NCBI GenBank assembly: GCA_015493475.1
Contig: WGDC01000071.1
Span: 25,713 to 89,712 of the forward strand
Direction of reading: 5' to 3'
Length of the DNA: 64,000 bases
Source of the DNA: Deltaproteobacteria bacterium
GTDB lineage: Bacteria; Desulfobacterota; Dissulfuribacteria; Dissulfuribacterales; QOAL01
Within the stretch, counting starts at the first letter, position 1. Each line of letters opens with the position of its first letter. Made by a program: the position numbers and the translations under genes. Shown here piece by piece: positions 46,912 through 55,571 of the stretch. The notes under the pieces were generated by a model, which was given only the letters and a program-made list of their open reading frames with translations, did not search any database and was not told the origin of the DNA.

Positions 46912-49095
46912 TTAAATATCTCTCCGTCTTAAAAGGCCGGTTAGGACCCTTGGCGACATGGGAAGCCTTCTTATCCTGATTCCGAATCCATTAAAAAGCG
47001 CGTTGGCCACGGCGGGGGCCGCTGGCGCAGTGCCCACCTCTCCGACTCCAGTCGGTTCGTTACCACTTTCCACTATGTGGACCTCTATCTCAGGGGTCTC
47101 GGACATGGTAAGGATCGGGTAATCCGAAAAACCTGTTGTTGCCGCGCCACCTCGCACAAAGGAGACCTTTTCCCTTAATGCAGCGCTCAGGCCAAAGAGG
47201 AACCCGCCCTCAATCTGCTGCCTGACAATGGCCGGGTTGACCGCCCTTCCGCAGTCAACCGCACACACCACCTTGTGTACCTTGAGCCTCCCGCTATCCG
47301 CATCAAGGCTAACCTCGGCCACCGCTGCCACATAGGTATACACGAGAAAATGTTGACAAATCCCCATACCCCTGCCCCGCCGGGGCCCCTTATGCCAGCC
47401 CGCCTTTTCTGCCGCCACCTTCAGCACCCTTGCAGCCCTCGGATGCTCCTTCAGGTTCCTTAGCCTGAACTCCAGGGGGTCCATTCCGATCCGGTAGGAG
47501 AGCTCGTCCATGAAACTTTCTATGGTGAAACAGTTGTGGGAATTACCTACAGAACGCCAGAAACCGAGGGGTGGCGACAACTCCTTCAGCCATACATATT
47601 CCAGGTGCAGGGCAGGAAACGAGTATGCTGAGTTGTGGATGCTCTCCACTGCCGACGGGTCAATGCCGTCGTCGAGAAGCGAACGTTCGATTCTATAGTA
47701 CACGGACGGAGCGGCTACCCTGTGTTCGTAGAACGTAATACAGCCATGGCGGTCTACCCCCGCCCTTATGCGGGCAGCATTGGCCGGACGGTAATAGTCG
47801 TGGGTGAAATCGTCGCTTCTTGTCCAGAAAAGCTTAACTGGCCGCTTCAACCGCGAAGAGACCTTGATTGCCTCCCGCACGAAATCCACCTCAAAACGCC
47901 TGCCAAAAGACCCGCCCATGAAGGTGGTCTCTATATCTATGTGCTGCGGGTCAAGGCCAGTTTCCTCCCTTGCCGCTTTCAGTACCGCTGATGGATTCTG
48001 GGAAGGCGCCCAGATCCTGCACCTGTCTTTTTCCACAAAGGCCGTGCAGTTCATTGGCTCCATGGTGGCATGCGCCAGGTAGGGCAGGAAGTAACTCGAT
48101 TCGTGAATGAGAAAGGAATTCCTTTCCGCCTCCTTCATATTTCCCCTGGCAGTATGAACCTTTCCCCTCACGTGAAGGGCCCTGTTTAAGATACCTTCTA
48201 TCTTCCTGTCATCGAGACACGGGTCCCTTGCCCCTTTCCACTCCACCTTGATACCTTCCGCACCCTTCAATGCGGAAAATGGGCTATCCGCCACCACGGC
48301 GACCTTGTCGCCAATCCGGAATACAGCTTCAAGCCCTAAAATTCCGGATGTTCCTGACAAATCCATCCCTGCGGGCCGTGCCCCAAAGGCAGGAGGTCTC
48401 TTCATGACGCAATAGGTCATGCCCTTTACTATCACGTCCATGCCGTATCGGGCCTTGCCGTTGATCTTCATACCGGCATCTATTCTCGGCAATTCCCTGC
48501 CTATCAGGGTAAACCTGTCTTCCTTCTTGAGAACCAACTGCCCTTTTGTCCCCTGGCTTTGGGCCATGAGGGCAAGCTCACCGTAGCTCATCCTCTTTCC
48601 TGAAGGTAGGTGTATAACCCATCCCATTCTAGTCCTGCACTCCCCTTCAGGGACCTTCCAATGCTTGGCAGCCGCAAGAACAAGCAACCGCCGGGCCTGG
48701 GCCCCCGCCCTCCTGAGCAACATATAGAAATGGTGGACTGAGGCGCTTCCAGCAGTAACCTGGCTTTCCCAGACAGGGTCCTCGTACTCGGAAGAAACCG
48801 GTGCCTGCCGCACCCTTACCCTTTTCCAGTCTGCGTCAAGCTCGTCTGCAACTATGGCAGGCAAAACGGTCAGTACGCCTTGGCCTATCTCGCAACCAGA
48901 GCAGTATATTGTAACCTTGTCATCCCGTCCTACAAGCAGCCATGCGTTGGGGCTAAAACCGGCGGAGTCTTTCACCCCTTCGGGTTCAAAAACTGCGGCA
49001 ACACCATCCATAGACACGGACATCAAAAGCCCCGTTGAGCCGAGAAGCTTAAGAAAGGCCCGCCTTGAAAGTCTCCCCTCAGCCGCCGCCTTCAC
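46912..49095 (-). CDS. Molybdopterin-binding subunit of an isoquinoline 1-oxidoreductase-like (xanthine dehydrogenase family) enzyme
   Basis: About 727 aa. I prefer a GTG start at 49095 that overlaps the stop of the 2Fe-2S gene (GTGA), which places the twin-arginine signal LSRRAFLKLLGSTGLLMS at residues 9-26; a longer ATG start at 49158 is possible. Fold motifs of the large subunit: GQGVLTVLPAIVADELDADW, FLPYLAHATMEPMNC, GGSFGRRFEVDFVREA, and PTGVGEVGTAPAAPAVANALF with the glutamate of the active site. The IorB branch oxidises N-heterocycles or aldehydes, is Tat-exported with its small subunit and passes electrons to a cytochrome. Substrate unknown. Confidence 0.9.
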   Translation of the reverse strand: MKAAAEGRLSRRAFLKLLGSTGLLMSVSMDGVAAVFEPEGVKDSAGFSPNAWLLVGRDDKVTIYCSGCEIGQGVLTVLPAIVADELDADWKRVRVRQAPVSSEYEDPVWESQVTAGSASVHHFYMLLRRAGAQARRLLVLAAAKHWKVPEGECRTRMGWVIHLPSGKRMSYGELALMAQSQGTKGQLVLKKEDRFTLIGRELPRIDAGMKINGKARYGMDVIVKGMTYCVMKRPPAFGARPAGMDLSGTSGILGLEAVFRIGDKVAVVADSPFSALKGAEGIKVEWKGARDPCLDDRKIEGILNRALHVRGKVHTARGNMKEAERNSFLIHESSYFLPYLAHATMEPMNCTAFVEKDRCRIWAPSQNPSAVLKAAREETGLDPQHIDIETTFMGGSFGRRFEVDFVREAIKVSSRLKRPVKLFWTRSDDFTHDYYRPANAARIRAGVDRHGCITFYEHRVAAPSVYYRIERSLLDDGIDPSAVESIHNSAYSFPALHLEYVWLKELSPPLGFWRSVGNSHNCFTIESFMDELSYRIGMDPLEFRLRNLKEHPRAARVLKVAAEKAGWHKGPRRGRGMGICQHFLVYTYVAAVAEVSLDADSGRLKVHKVVCAVDCGRAVNPAIVRQQIEGGFLFGLSAALREKVSFVRGGAATTGFSDYPILTMSETPEIEVHIVESGNEPTGVGEVGTAPAAPAVANALFNGFGIRIRRLPMSPRVLTGLLRRRDI

Positions 49096-49541
49096 TTGAT
49101 CTTGCCCGAGGCCCTTAGAATGGCCCTTTTTATACGGTTGTACGTCCCGCACCTGCACAGGTTCGAATCCATGGCCGCTACAATCTCCTCTTCGGTAGGC
49201 CTCGGATTAAGAGACAGCAATGCAATGGCGTTCATTATCTGCCCTGGCTGGCAGTAGCCGCATTCGGGCACCGACTCTCGAAGCCATGCAACCTTCACAG
49301 GATGGGCCTCATCGATGCCTTCAATGGTGGTAATCCTCCGCGATGCAGCATCCTGGAGACTCATCTGGCACGACCTTTCAGCGCCGCCGTCCACCATCAC
49401 AGTGCAACAACCGCAAGTACCCTGTCCGCATCCCCATTTGGTGCCCGTGAGCCCGAGCTCCTCTCTAATAAACCAGACGAGCGGAGTCGCAGGATCAGAA
49501 GCCGTCCGGACTACCTTTCCGTTTACGAAAAAACTAATCAT
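49092..49541 (-). CDS. 2Fe-2S subunit of the isoquinoline oxidoreductase-like enzyme
   Basis: 149 aa, the small iron-sulfur subunit. First cluster ligands in KWGCGQGTCGCCTVMVDG; second cluster in ECGYCQPGQIMNA and LCRCGTYNRIKRAI. The C-terminal cluster of this layout contacts the molybdopterin. No signal peptide, as expected for a partner hitch-hiked on the Tat signal of the large subunit. The stop overlaps the large-subunit GTG. First gene of the set followed by the large subunit and xdhC. Confidence 0.95.
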   Translation of the reverse strand: MISFFVNGKVVRTASDPATPLVWFIREELGLTGTKWGCGQGTCGCCTVMVDGGAERSCQMSLQDAASRRITTIEGIDEAHPVKVAWLRESVPECGYCQPGQIMNAIALLSLNPRPTEEEIVAAMDSNLCRCGTYNRIKRAILRASGKIK

Positions 49542-49571
49542 ACGCTAAGTGATACTATCACACGGGCCACG

Positions 49572-49602
49572 AAAAGAAAAAGGCCGATATCCCTACCGGC
49601 CT
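49572..49602 (-). terminator. Rho-independent terminator after the Met/His-rich protein gene
   Basis: On the minus strand AGGCCG/CGGCCT (49602-49597 with 49586-49581) with a 10-nt loop is followed by TTTTTCTTTTC. It separates the small exported protein gene from the molybdenum hydroxylase operon. Confidence 0.85.
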
Positions 49603-49638
49603 TTGTGGTTCATTATCTTACTTGAGTAAAGAGTTTGA

Positions 49639-49977
49639 TTATTTCCCCTTCATCTCATGCATCTCGTGCTTGGACTTGGTCTTCATCTCGTGCATTTCAT
49701 GCTTGGCCTTCTTGGCCTTTTTTTCGGTTACATTTGCGGTTGCGTTTGCGTCCTTGGCCGCATCACCTGCCTTGGTGCCAATCACCTCGTCAACCTTTTT
49801 GCTCGCAGCCTTGTGGGCTTCATCAAGCTTCTGCTCCGTAACTTGCTTGGCAGTGGCCTTGGCTACATCTTTCATGCTTGGCATCGCCATGCCCGCATCA
49901 GAGGCAAGAACCGGCCCAGCAAGAACCACGCCCATCACAAAAACTGCTGACAAAATGGTAACTGCTACTTTCTTCAT
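49639..49977 (-). CDS. Small exported Met/His-rich protein with HEMHEMK repeats
   Basis: 112 aa from ATG 49977 (GGAAGGAG upstream; the longer frame to 50028 is rejected). Signal peptide MKKVAVTILSAVFVMGVVLAGPVLAS, shown by its hydrophobic core, with cleavage near ASDAG. The mature part is highly charged, helix-forming (AKATAKQVTEQKLDEAHKAA..), and ends in two copies of KHEMHEMK separated by TKS. Met/His clusters suggest binding of a soft metal such as copper or of iron, inferred from composition only. It is 119 bases downstream of feoB in the same direction and ends at a terminator, so it could be the tail of the metal-uptake unit. Confidence 0.72.
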   Translation of the reverse strand: MKKVAVTILSAVFVMGVVLAGPVLASDAGMAMPSMKDVAKATAKQVTEQKLDEAHKAASKKVDEVIGTKAGDAAKDANATANVTEKKAKKAKHEMHEMKTKSKHEMHEMKGK

Positions 49978-50096
49978 GTTTCTTCTCCTTCCTTTCTTTA
50001 TTTGGGTTAATTCTATTATGGTAATCAAATATAGTCAAATAAAAATCAACAAAAACAAAATTAAGTAACAATTTAACCTAATTCAACATATCTACT

Positions 50097-52268
50097 TCAA
50101 ACAATTACAAAGGCACAAGTGACTTTCGTAACAAATGCAACTATCCAAGCCAGCACCATCAGATAACCAACAGAGAAAACGGCCCAGCCAACAGAAGCCG
50201 TTTCCCGCCAAATGGTAACCACCGTCACCATGCAAGGAACGTATATAAGCACAAAAACCATGAAGGAAAGGGCAGTGCACCTATCGATACCACTATTCCT
50301 GAGGGCCCTCTGCAGGCTTGACGTGTCTTCTTCGCCAGCCTGGTAAAGGACCGACATCGTGCTTACCACTACTTCCTTGGCGACGAAACCGGTAACAAGG
50401 CTGACACCAAGTTTCCAGTCAAAACCAAGGGGAGCGATGACTGGCTCTATCGCCTTGCCTATACGGCCTATGTAACTGTTGGCAAGGCGCTCCTCCTCTA
50501 TTGAGCTCTTGAGCCTTTTAATCTGCTCTTTCAGCATGACTATCCGCCCTCTTGCCTTGCCGCCCGCCCTTTCCATCTCGGCCATACTCTCCTCCAGAAC
50601 CTTTATTTTCGCAGTGTAGGCCTGGCTGTACTCGATATTCCTCGGAAAGGTGCCGAGGAACCATATAACTATCGAAAAAGCCAGGACAACGCCACCCATC
50701 TTCTGGAGATAGACCCTTGTATTCTCCCACATGTGCAGAAAAACACTTTTCAGGGTCGGAAGCCTATAAGGCGGAAGCTCCAGAACGAATGGAGCACTCT
50801 CGCCCTTGAAGATGGTGACGCTCATCACTCGGCCAACAAGGATTGCAAGTACCACGCCAAGTATATAAATGCCAAAAATTACGTTTCCAGCCGCATGAGG
50901 AAAGAAGGCGCCTGCAAGCAGCACGTAGACCGGAAGCCTTGCGGAACAGCTCATTAACGGGTTTATAAGTATTGTGAGAAGCCTGTCTCTCCTGCTCTCA
51001 AGAGTCCTTGTGGCCATGATCGCAGGCACATTGCACCCAAAACCCATGAGCAGTGGAATGAAGGATTTTCCATGCAGTCCGAGGCTGTGCATGATCCGGT
51101 CCATGATAAAGGCAGCCCGGGCCATATATCCCGTGTCCTCGAAAAGGCTTATTCCGAGAAAGAGAAGCAAAATGTTGGGCAGAAACACGATTACGCCCCC
51201 AACACCGCTTATGACACCCCCCGTTACCATATCCCTGAGAAGACCTGGGGCCATGTGGGACGTCGCAAATCCCGACAGAAGCTCCACGCCCTTTTCGATC
51301 CACTCAACCGGGTAAGCGCCAATGGTGAAGGTCGCCTGAAAAAGAGAGTACATAAAAAAAAGAAAGACCGGAAAGCCTAGGAGCCTGTTTGTAAGGACCT
51401 GGTCAATCTTGTCGGAGATGGTCTTCTTGTCGGCAAGAGAAAGCCGCATGGTTTCCTTCAAGGCGCCGGATATAAAGCCGTAACGAGCCTCTGCTATGGC
51501 GGTCTCCGGATCGTCCCCAAGTATAGACTGAATCCTATGCCTGCTCCTTTCTACCTGGGCCATTATCTCATGGCCAGCGGCCGATTTCCTGGCCCTTTCC
51601 TCCACAAGCCGGTCCCTTTCCAGAAGCTTGAGCGCAAACCATCTCGGATAGTAACTCCTGTACAGGTCAGGATCCTTTCTGATGACCCCCTTGATATTTA
51701 CTATTTCCTCCTCTATTTCCTTGCCGTAATTGACGTGAATATGACGAGAGGTGGGATCTTTCCCCGTGGCCACACCTATCACCGTGTCAATGAGCCCGCT
51801 TATCCCTTGGCCCTTGGTGCCTACGGTCTGAACCATGGGCACGCCAAGGAGCCTCGATAACTGGTCGTAATCAATGATGATTCCCCTGGCCTTGGCCACG
51901 TCAACCATGTTCATGGCGAAAACAAGGGGTATGTTCAGCTCGATTAGCTGAACCGCAAGGTAGAGGTTCCGTTCTATGTTGGAGGCGTCCAGTATATCGA
52001 CAACCACGTCTGGATGCTCTTCCAGGATGTAGTTCCTGGCCACCACCTCCTCTATGGAATAGGCGGTAAGGGAGTATATGCCAGGAAGATCCACCACCGT
52101 GATATCATAGTCCCTGAAGGTAAGGGAGCCTTCCTTTTTTTCAACGGTCACCCCCGACCAGTTTCCAACCTTCTGCCTGGCCCCGGTAAGCTGATTGAAA
52201 ATGGTAGTCTTGCCGGCATTGGGATTGCCGGCAAGGGCGATGGTCAATCTTTTCTCTCGAGCCGCCAT
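50097..52268 (-). CDS. feoB: Ferrous iron transport protein B
   Basis: 723 aa. N-terminal GTPase: G1 GNPNAGKTT (14-22), G3 VVDLPGIYSL, G4 MNMVD; then a helical spacer and a polytopic domain with the two gate repeats (PLLMGFGCNVPAIMATRTLESRRDR and LVTGFVAKEVVVSTMSVLY in part) and conserved cysteine. Imports Fe2+ across the inner membrane. No feoA is adjacent. The gene begins 3 bases after the thioesterase gene, so it is very probably cotranscribed with it and with the ABC transporter. An insertion near residues 570-605 (coiled, charged: KIKVLEESMAEMERAGG..) is longer than usual. Confidence 0.96.
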   Translation of the reverse strand: MAAREKRLTIALAGNPNAGKTTIFNQLTGARQKVGNWSGVTVEKKEGSLTFRDYDITVVDLPGIYSLTAYSIEEVVARNYILEEHPDVVVDILDASNIERNLYLAVQLIELNIPLVFAMNMVDVAKARGIIIDYDQLSRLLGVPMVQTVGTKGQGISGLIDTVIGVATGKDPTSRHIHVNYGKEIEEEIVNIKGVIRKDPDLYRSYYPRWFALKLLERDRLVEERARKSAAGHEIMAQVERSRHRIQSILGDDPETAIAEARYGFISGALKETMRLSLADKKTISDKIDQVLTNRLLGFPVFLFFMYSLFQATFTIGAYPVEWIEKGVELLSGFATSHMAPGLLRDMVTGGVISGVGGVIVFLPNILLLFLGISLFEDTGYMARAAFIMDRIMHSLGLHGKSFIPLLMGFGCNVPAIMATRTLESRRDRLLTILINPLMSCSARLPVYVLLAGAFFPHAAGNVIFGIYILGVVLAILVGRVMSVTIFKGESAPFVLELPPYRLPTLKSVFLHMWENTRVYLQKMGGVVLAFSIVIWFLGTFPRNIEYSQAYTAKIKVLEESMAEMERAGGKARGRIVMLKEQIKRLKSSIEEERLANSYIGRIGKAIEPVIAPLGFDWKLGVSLVTGFVAKEVVVSTMSVLYQAGEEDTSSLQRALRNSGIDRCTALSFMVFVLIYVPCMVTVVTIWRETASVGWAVFSVGYLMVLAWIVAFVTKVTCAFVIV

Positions 52269-52271
52269 GTT

Positions 52272-52706
52272 TTAATCCCGTGGATAGACCTTAACAGGCT
52301 TTTCATCCACCCTGAAGGCGGTTGCCTTGAATACCGCGACTTCCTTTCCATCGCCGTTGTCAAGGCTGCACAGGTAAGTGCCGGTACGCCTTCCCTGAAA
52401 AAGCTCCCTGCAGATGGCGGTAACTCCCTCCCCCGGTCTTACTGGCCTGAAGTAGTTCATCGAGGCCTCGATGGCCAGGGCCATCTTTCCATGACAGTTT
52501 ACTGCGAGTGCAAAAGCAACGTCCGCAAGGGCGAAAAGGGCAGCGCCGTGGCACAGCCCCGCTGCATTCAGATGATCCGGTCCAACCTCCATGGATACCA
52601 TGGCAAAACCCGCCCGCGTCTCCAATATCTTCATCTGGAATATATCTATCAACCTGTCATGTTCCTTAATGTGACTGGTAATTTTCTGAACCATATCTTC
52701 TGACAC
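52272..52706 (-). CDS. PaaI-family hotdog-fold thioesterase
   Basis: 144 aa. The hotdog signature with the catalytic H-G-x-x-x-x-A-D pattern is seen as LCHGAALFALADVAFALAVN, followed by EASMNYFRPVRPGEGVTAI. Such proteins hydrolyse acyl-CoA thioesters in the cytoplasm; the acyl group is unknown. It lies between the metal ABC permease (20 bases upstream) and feoB (3 bases downstream), an unexpected place for a thioesterase. Confidence 0.9.
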   Translation of the reverse strand: MSEDMVQKITSHIKEHDRLIDIFQMKILETRAGFAMVSMEVGPDHLNAAGLCHGAALFALADVAFALAVNCHGKMALAIEASMNYFRPVRPGEGVTAICRELFQGRRTGTYLCSLDNGDGKEVAVFKATAFRVDEKPVKVYPRD

Positions 52707-52725
52707 AAATAACCTCCTATACCTC

Positions 52726-53541
52726 TTATCGATGAAACTTCCTTACCGCCGCTGCCACTGACTCAAAGAGAATGAAAAAAAGTGCCGCCGTCATGATTAT
52801 AGTAGCCCCGCTCGTGAGGTTGAACCTGTAGGAAATCCACAGGCCGGTAAGGACAAAAAATACGTTTAGTGCGCAAGACGACACCATCATCTTCCAGAGG
52901 GAAGACGCATATCTTTCAACGAGGAACGGAGCAATAGTAAAAAGGGCCATGATCAGTATGAGCCCCACCACCCTGATGGTCATTACAACTGCCATGGCAA
53001 CAAGGCAGAGGAACAGGAAATGAAGCGGCACCACCCTGACACCCCTGACCTCGGAAAATTCCTTGTCATAGCTCATGGACAGAAGGTCCTTGTAGAAGCA
53101 GGTAACCAAAACAATGATTATGATAACAAGCCACACCATCAAGCGGACGTCTGACCTCGGCACTGCGAGAATGCTTCCGAAAAGGAAACTCATAAGATCC
53201 ACGTTGTAACCAGGGGCAAGATCTACCAGTATTATGCCAAAGGCCATGCCCACGGCCCACAGTACCCCTATGACGGTGTCCATCCTGCCACGCCTCTTCA
53301 AGGTAAGCGCCCCCATGACAAGGGCTATTAAGATGGAAAAGGCGATGATGCATGGAAGGGCCGGAAGGGCAAAATAGAGGGCTATTCCTACACCGCCGTA
53401 AGCCGCATGGGCAATTCCGCCCGCCATGAACACCGACCTGTTCACCACAACAAGGCTGCCAATAATTCCACAGGCAATGGCTGCAAGCACACCTGCCGCC
53501 AATGCGTTCTGCATGAAAGAAAAATGCAGAAGCTCGATCAC
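52726..53541 (-). CDS. Metal ABC transporter permease (ZnuB/TroC/MntB family)
   Basis: 271 aa with eight or nine hydrophobic helices, starting ELLHFSFMQNALAAGVLAAIACGIIGSLVVVNRSVFMAGGIAHAAYGGVGIALY in part. The pattern SFMQNALAAG, GGIAHAAYGGVG and the later LVAMAVVMTIRVVGLILIMALF are typical of ABC-3 zinc/manganese permeases. Overlaps the ATPase gene by four bases. Confidence 0.93.
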   Translation of the reverse strand: MIELLHFSFMQNALAAGVLAAIACGIIGSLVVVNRSVFMAGGIAHAAYGGVGIALYFALPALPCIIAFSILIALVMGALTLKRRGRMDTVIGVLWAVGMAFGIILVDLAPGYNVDLMSFLFGSILAVPRSDVRLMVWLVIIIIVLVTCFYKDLLSMSYDKEFSEVRGVRVVPLHFLFLCLVAMAVVMTIRVVGLILIMALFTIAPFLVERYASSLWKMMVSSCALNVFFVLTGLWISYRFNLTSGATIIMTAALFFILFESVAAAVRKFHR

Positions 53542-54353
53542 GCGCCGTCCCCTTTTTCATGGCTGGCAAGACCATCTTTGTGACGTGCAAGCACCCTGTG
53601 TGGAAAGCCGTGGGCTATGAGTTCCATGGGGCAGCTTTCACCCATAATCATGGTGGCCATTTCAGGGGTTATCCTAGCGGAAGGATGAAAAAATACCTTC
53701 TGGTTCACGCACACTACCGACTTAACGTAGTGGGAAAGAAGCCCCACGTCATGAGTCACGAAAACGATGGTCATCTTCTCGTTAAGCTCTCCGAGCAGGT
53801 CAAACAGCTTGGTCTTGCCGCCAACGTCGATATTGGCCATTGGTTCGTCGAGAAAGAGTATCTCAGGCCCGCTGACAAGGGCCCTTGCGAGTAGAGTGCG
53901 CTGAAGCTGCCCGCCTGAAAGCTCGCTAACCCTTTTCCCGGCAAGGGGCAGCATGCCCACGAAATCTAGGGCCATCTCGGCCCTTTTACGCTCAGCCTTG
54001 CTGAAAAAAGGGCTGCAACCGGTAACCCCCATTAGCCCGAGAAGCACCACCTCAATAACCTCTATGGGGAAATCCTTTTCGCCGGTGGCGTACTGGGGCA
54101 TGTAGCCAGCCTTCTGGCGGGACCGGGCCGGGAGGCTACCAAGAAGCCTTACCCTTCCCCTCTCGGGTTTAAGGAGCCCAAGGATGATTTTAACGAGCGT
54201 TGTCTTTCCCCCGCCGTTTGGGCCGATTATTGCCACAAAGTCTCCATCGAAGATGGTAAGGTTCACCTCTTTGAGAATGGGAACCTTGTTGAAGGAAAAA
54301 CTCACATCCTCAAGCTCTATGACTGGCCTATTCAAAAACTTCTTAGGAGTCAT
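53538..54353 (-). CDS. Metal ABC transporter ATP-binding protein (ZnuC-like)
   Basis: 271 aa. Walker A GPNGGGKTTL, Q-loop MPQYATG, signature LSGGQLQRTLLARAL, Walker B ILFLDEP and switch histidine VTHDVGLLS are in order. The C-terminal 40 residues after CVNQKVFFH (SARITPEMATMIM..) are longer than the minimal domain. Overlaps both neighbours by four bases (ATGA). Confidence 0.95.
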   Translation of the reverse strand: MTPKKFLNRPVIELEDVSFSFNKVPILKEVNLTIFDGDFVAIIGPNGGGKTTLVKIILGLLKPERGRVRLLGSLPARSRQKAGYMPQYATGEKDFPIEVIEVVLLGLMGVTGCSPFFSKAERKRAEMALDFVGMLPLAGKRVSELSGGQLQRTLLARALVSGPEILFLDEPMANIDVGGKTKLFDLLGELNEKMTIVFVTHDVGLLSHYVKSVVCVNQKVFFHPSARITPEMATMIMGESCPMELIAHGFPHRVLARHKDGLASHEKGDGA

Positions 54354-55294
54354 GGCGCCTTCGGGATAGAACGCAGCATCCGGGCAACCTGAAGCAGATT
54401 CCTGTCCCAGTTGTAGGAGAGAGGATCTGCGACTATGATCCTTGCCCCTGTGGCCCTTGCCACTATCCTTGCCGCCTTCATAGAAAACTGAGGCTGCACC
54501 AGGATTACCCTTATTCCAAGCTTACGCGCCGTCTTTATAAGCTCCACAAGCTGCGATGGCTTTGGCTCCTTGCCCTCCTGCTCTATGGATATCTGTTTCA
54601 GGCCGTAGGCCCTGGCAAAATACCCCCACGACGGGTGAAAAACCATAAAGGCCCCGTGGGTTTTCACCCCTTTTGGCAGGCCCGTACCGAGAATCTTCAT
54701 TATGGAGATATCGAGGTTCGCAACCCTTGAGCAAAAGTCCCTGTAATTTTTCCTAAAGTCATCAGCATAACCTGGATAGACGCGGATGAGGGCCACAAGC
54801 ATGTTCCTGGCCAGTGTAATTACAAGGGGGGGAGAAAGCCAGATATGCGGGTCAAGAATACCTTTTCTTCCCGTCCGGCCGCCGTTACCATACTTAGAAA
54901 CCGGGTATAGTTTTATCCCTTTCCTTGTGTCCACTATCGTCATGGCCGGGTTGGCAGTCTTGAAACGCGGAAGCCAGGCCCTTTCAAAGGGAACCCCGAT
55001 TGAGAAGTATATTCTGGCCCCCGATACCGCCTGCATCTCGGAAGGCCTCGGCTCGTAAATTGCGGGGTTGGCGCCGGGTGGAACCATCACTGTGACCTGC
55101 ACATGCCTTCCTGCTATCTGTTCCACGAAATATTTTTGGGGAAGGATGGATACCACCACCCTGCCGCTTGTCCCTGCAGAAACACTCGCACACGAAAGAA
55201 GAATCTGGCACAGGAGACAAAAACATATAAAAGGCCCACTTATGTACTGGAAAAAAAAGACATCTGCTGATTTGCAGGCACTAAATAATTTCAT
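54350..55294 (-). CDS. Metal ABC transporter substrate-binding protein (ZnuA/TroA family)
   Basis: 314 aa. A long N-terminus with a signal sequence (FICFCLLCQILLSCASVSAG); the LLSCASV stretch could be a lipobox. Motifs of cluster A-I binding proteins: VSILPQKYFVEQIAG, PPGANPAIYEPRPSEM, DPHIWLSPP and the metal-site histidines in VFHPSWGYFARAYGL. Ligands fit zinc or manganese, and the operon link to feoB leaves iron possible. First gene of the unit znuA-like, znuC-like, znuB-like, thioesterase, feoB. Confidence 0.92.
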   Translation of the reverse strand: MKLFSACKSADVFFFQYISGPFICFCLLCQILLSCASVSAGTSGRVVVSILPQKYFVEQIAGRHVQVTVMVPPGANPAIYEPRPSEMQAVSGARIYFSIGVPFERAWLPRFKTANPAMTIVDTRKGIKLYPVSKYGNGGRTGRKGILDPHIWLSPPLVITLARNMLVALIRVYPGYADDFRKNYRDFCSRVANLDISIMKILGTGLPKGVKTHGAFMVFHPSWGYFARAYGLKQISIEQEGKEPKPSQLVELIKTARKLGIRVILVQPQFSMKAARIVARATGARIIVADPLSYNWDRNLLQVARMLRSIPKAP

Positions 55295-55571
55295 TCATTC
55301 CCCTCCCTGATGTTTCAGGGGAAAAACCGTCTTTCCCATAAGATAGCAGCGTCATGGTCGCTCAAAACCGATTATGTACCGGGTATGCACCATTTTTCTA
55401 ACCGTCCCGGCAAGGCCTTGAATTACAAAACCCTTCTCTGGTAAAGTTTCTTCGTGCAGCGTTACATGGTTATTGCTATTGCAACAAAATTGCATCAACA
55501 TGCACGTGAAAAATAGTCACGGCCCGATTTTTTGCAAGGAAAATCTTGAGCTCTTCTCCCACCTTCCTGGA
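55295..55571. promoter_or_regulatory. Upstream region of the metal-uptake operon with TGCAA-N5-TTGCA palindrome
   Basis: 277 bases with no gene. TGCAA-CAAAA-TTGCA sits at 55480-55494, with a further TTGC-like half (TATTGCAA) adjoining, about 190 bases upstream of the substrate-binding protein start. This could be an operator for a metal-sensing repressor; no known Zur or MntR consensus is matched, so the assignment is tentative. Confidence 0.35.
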
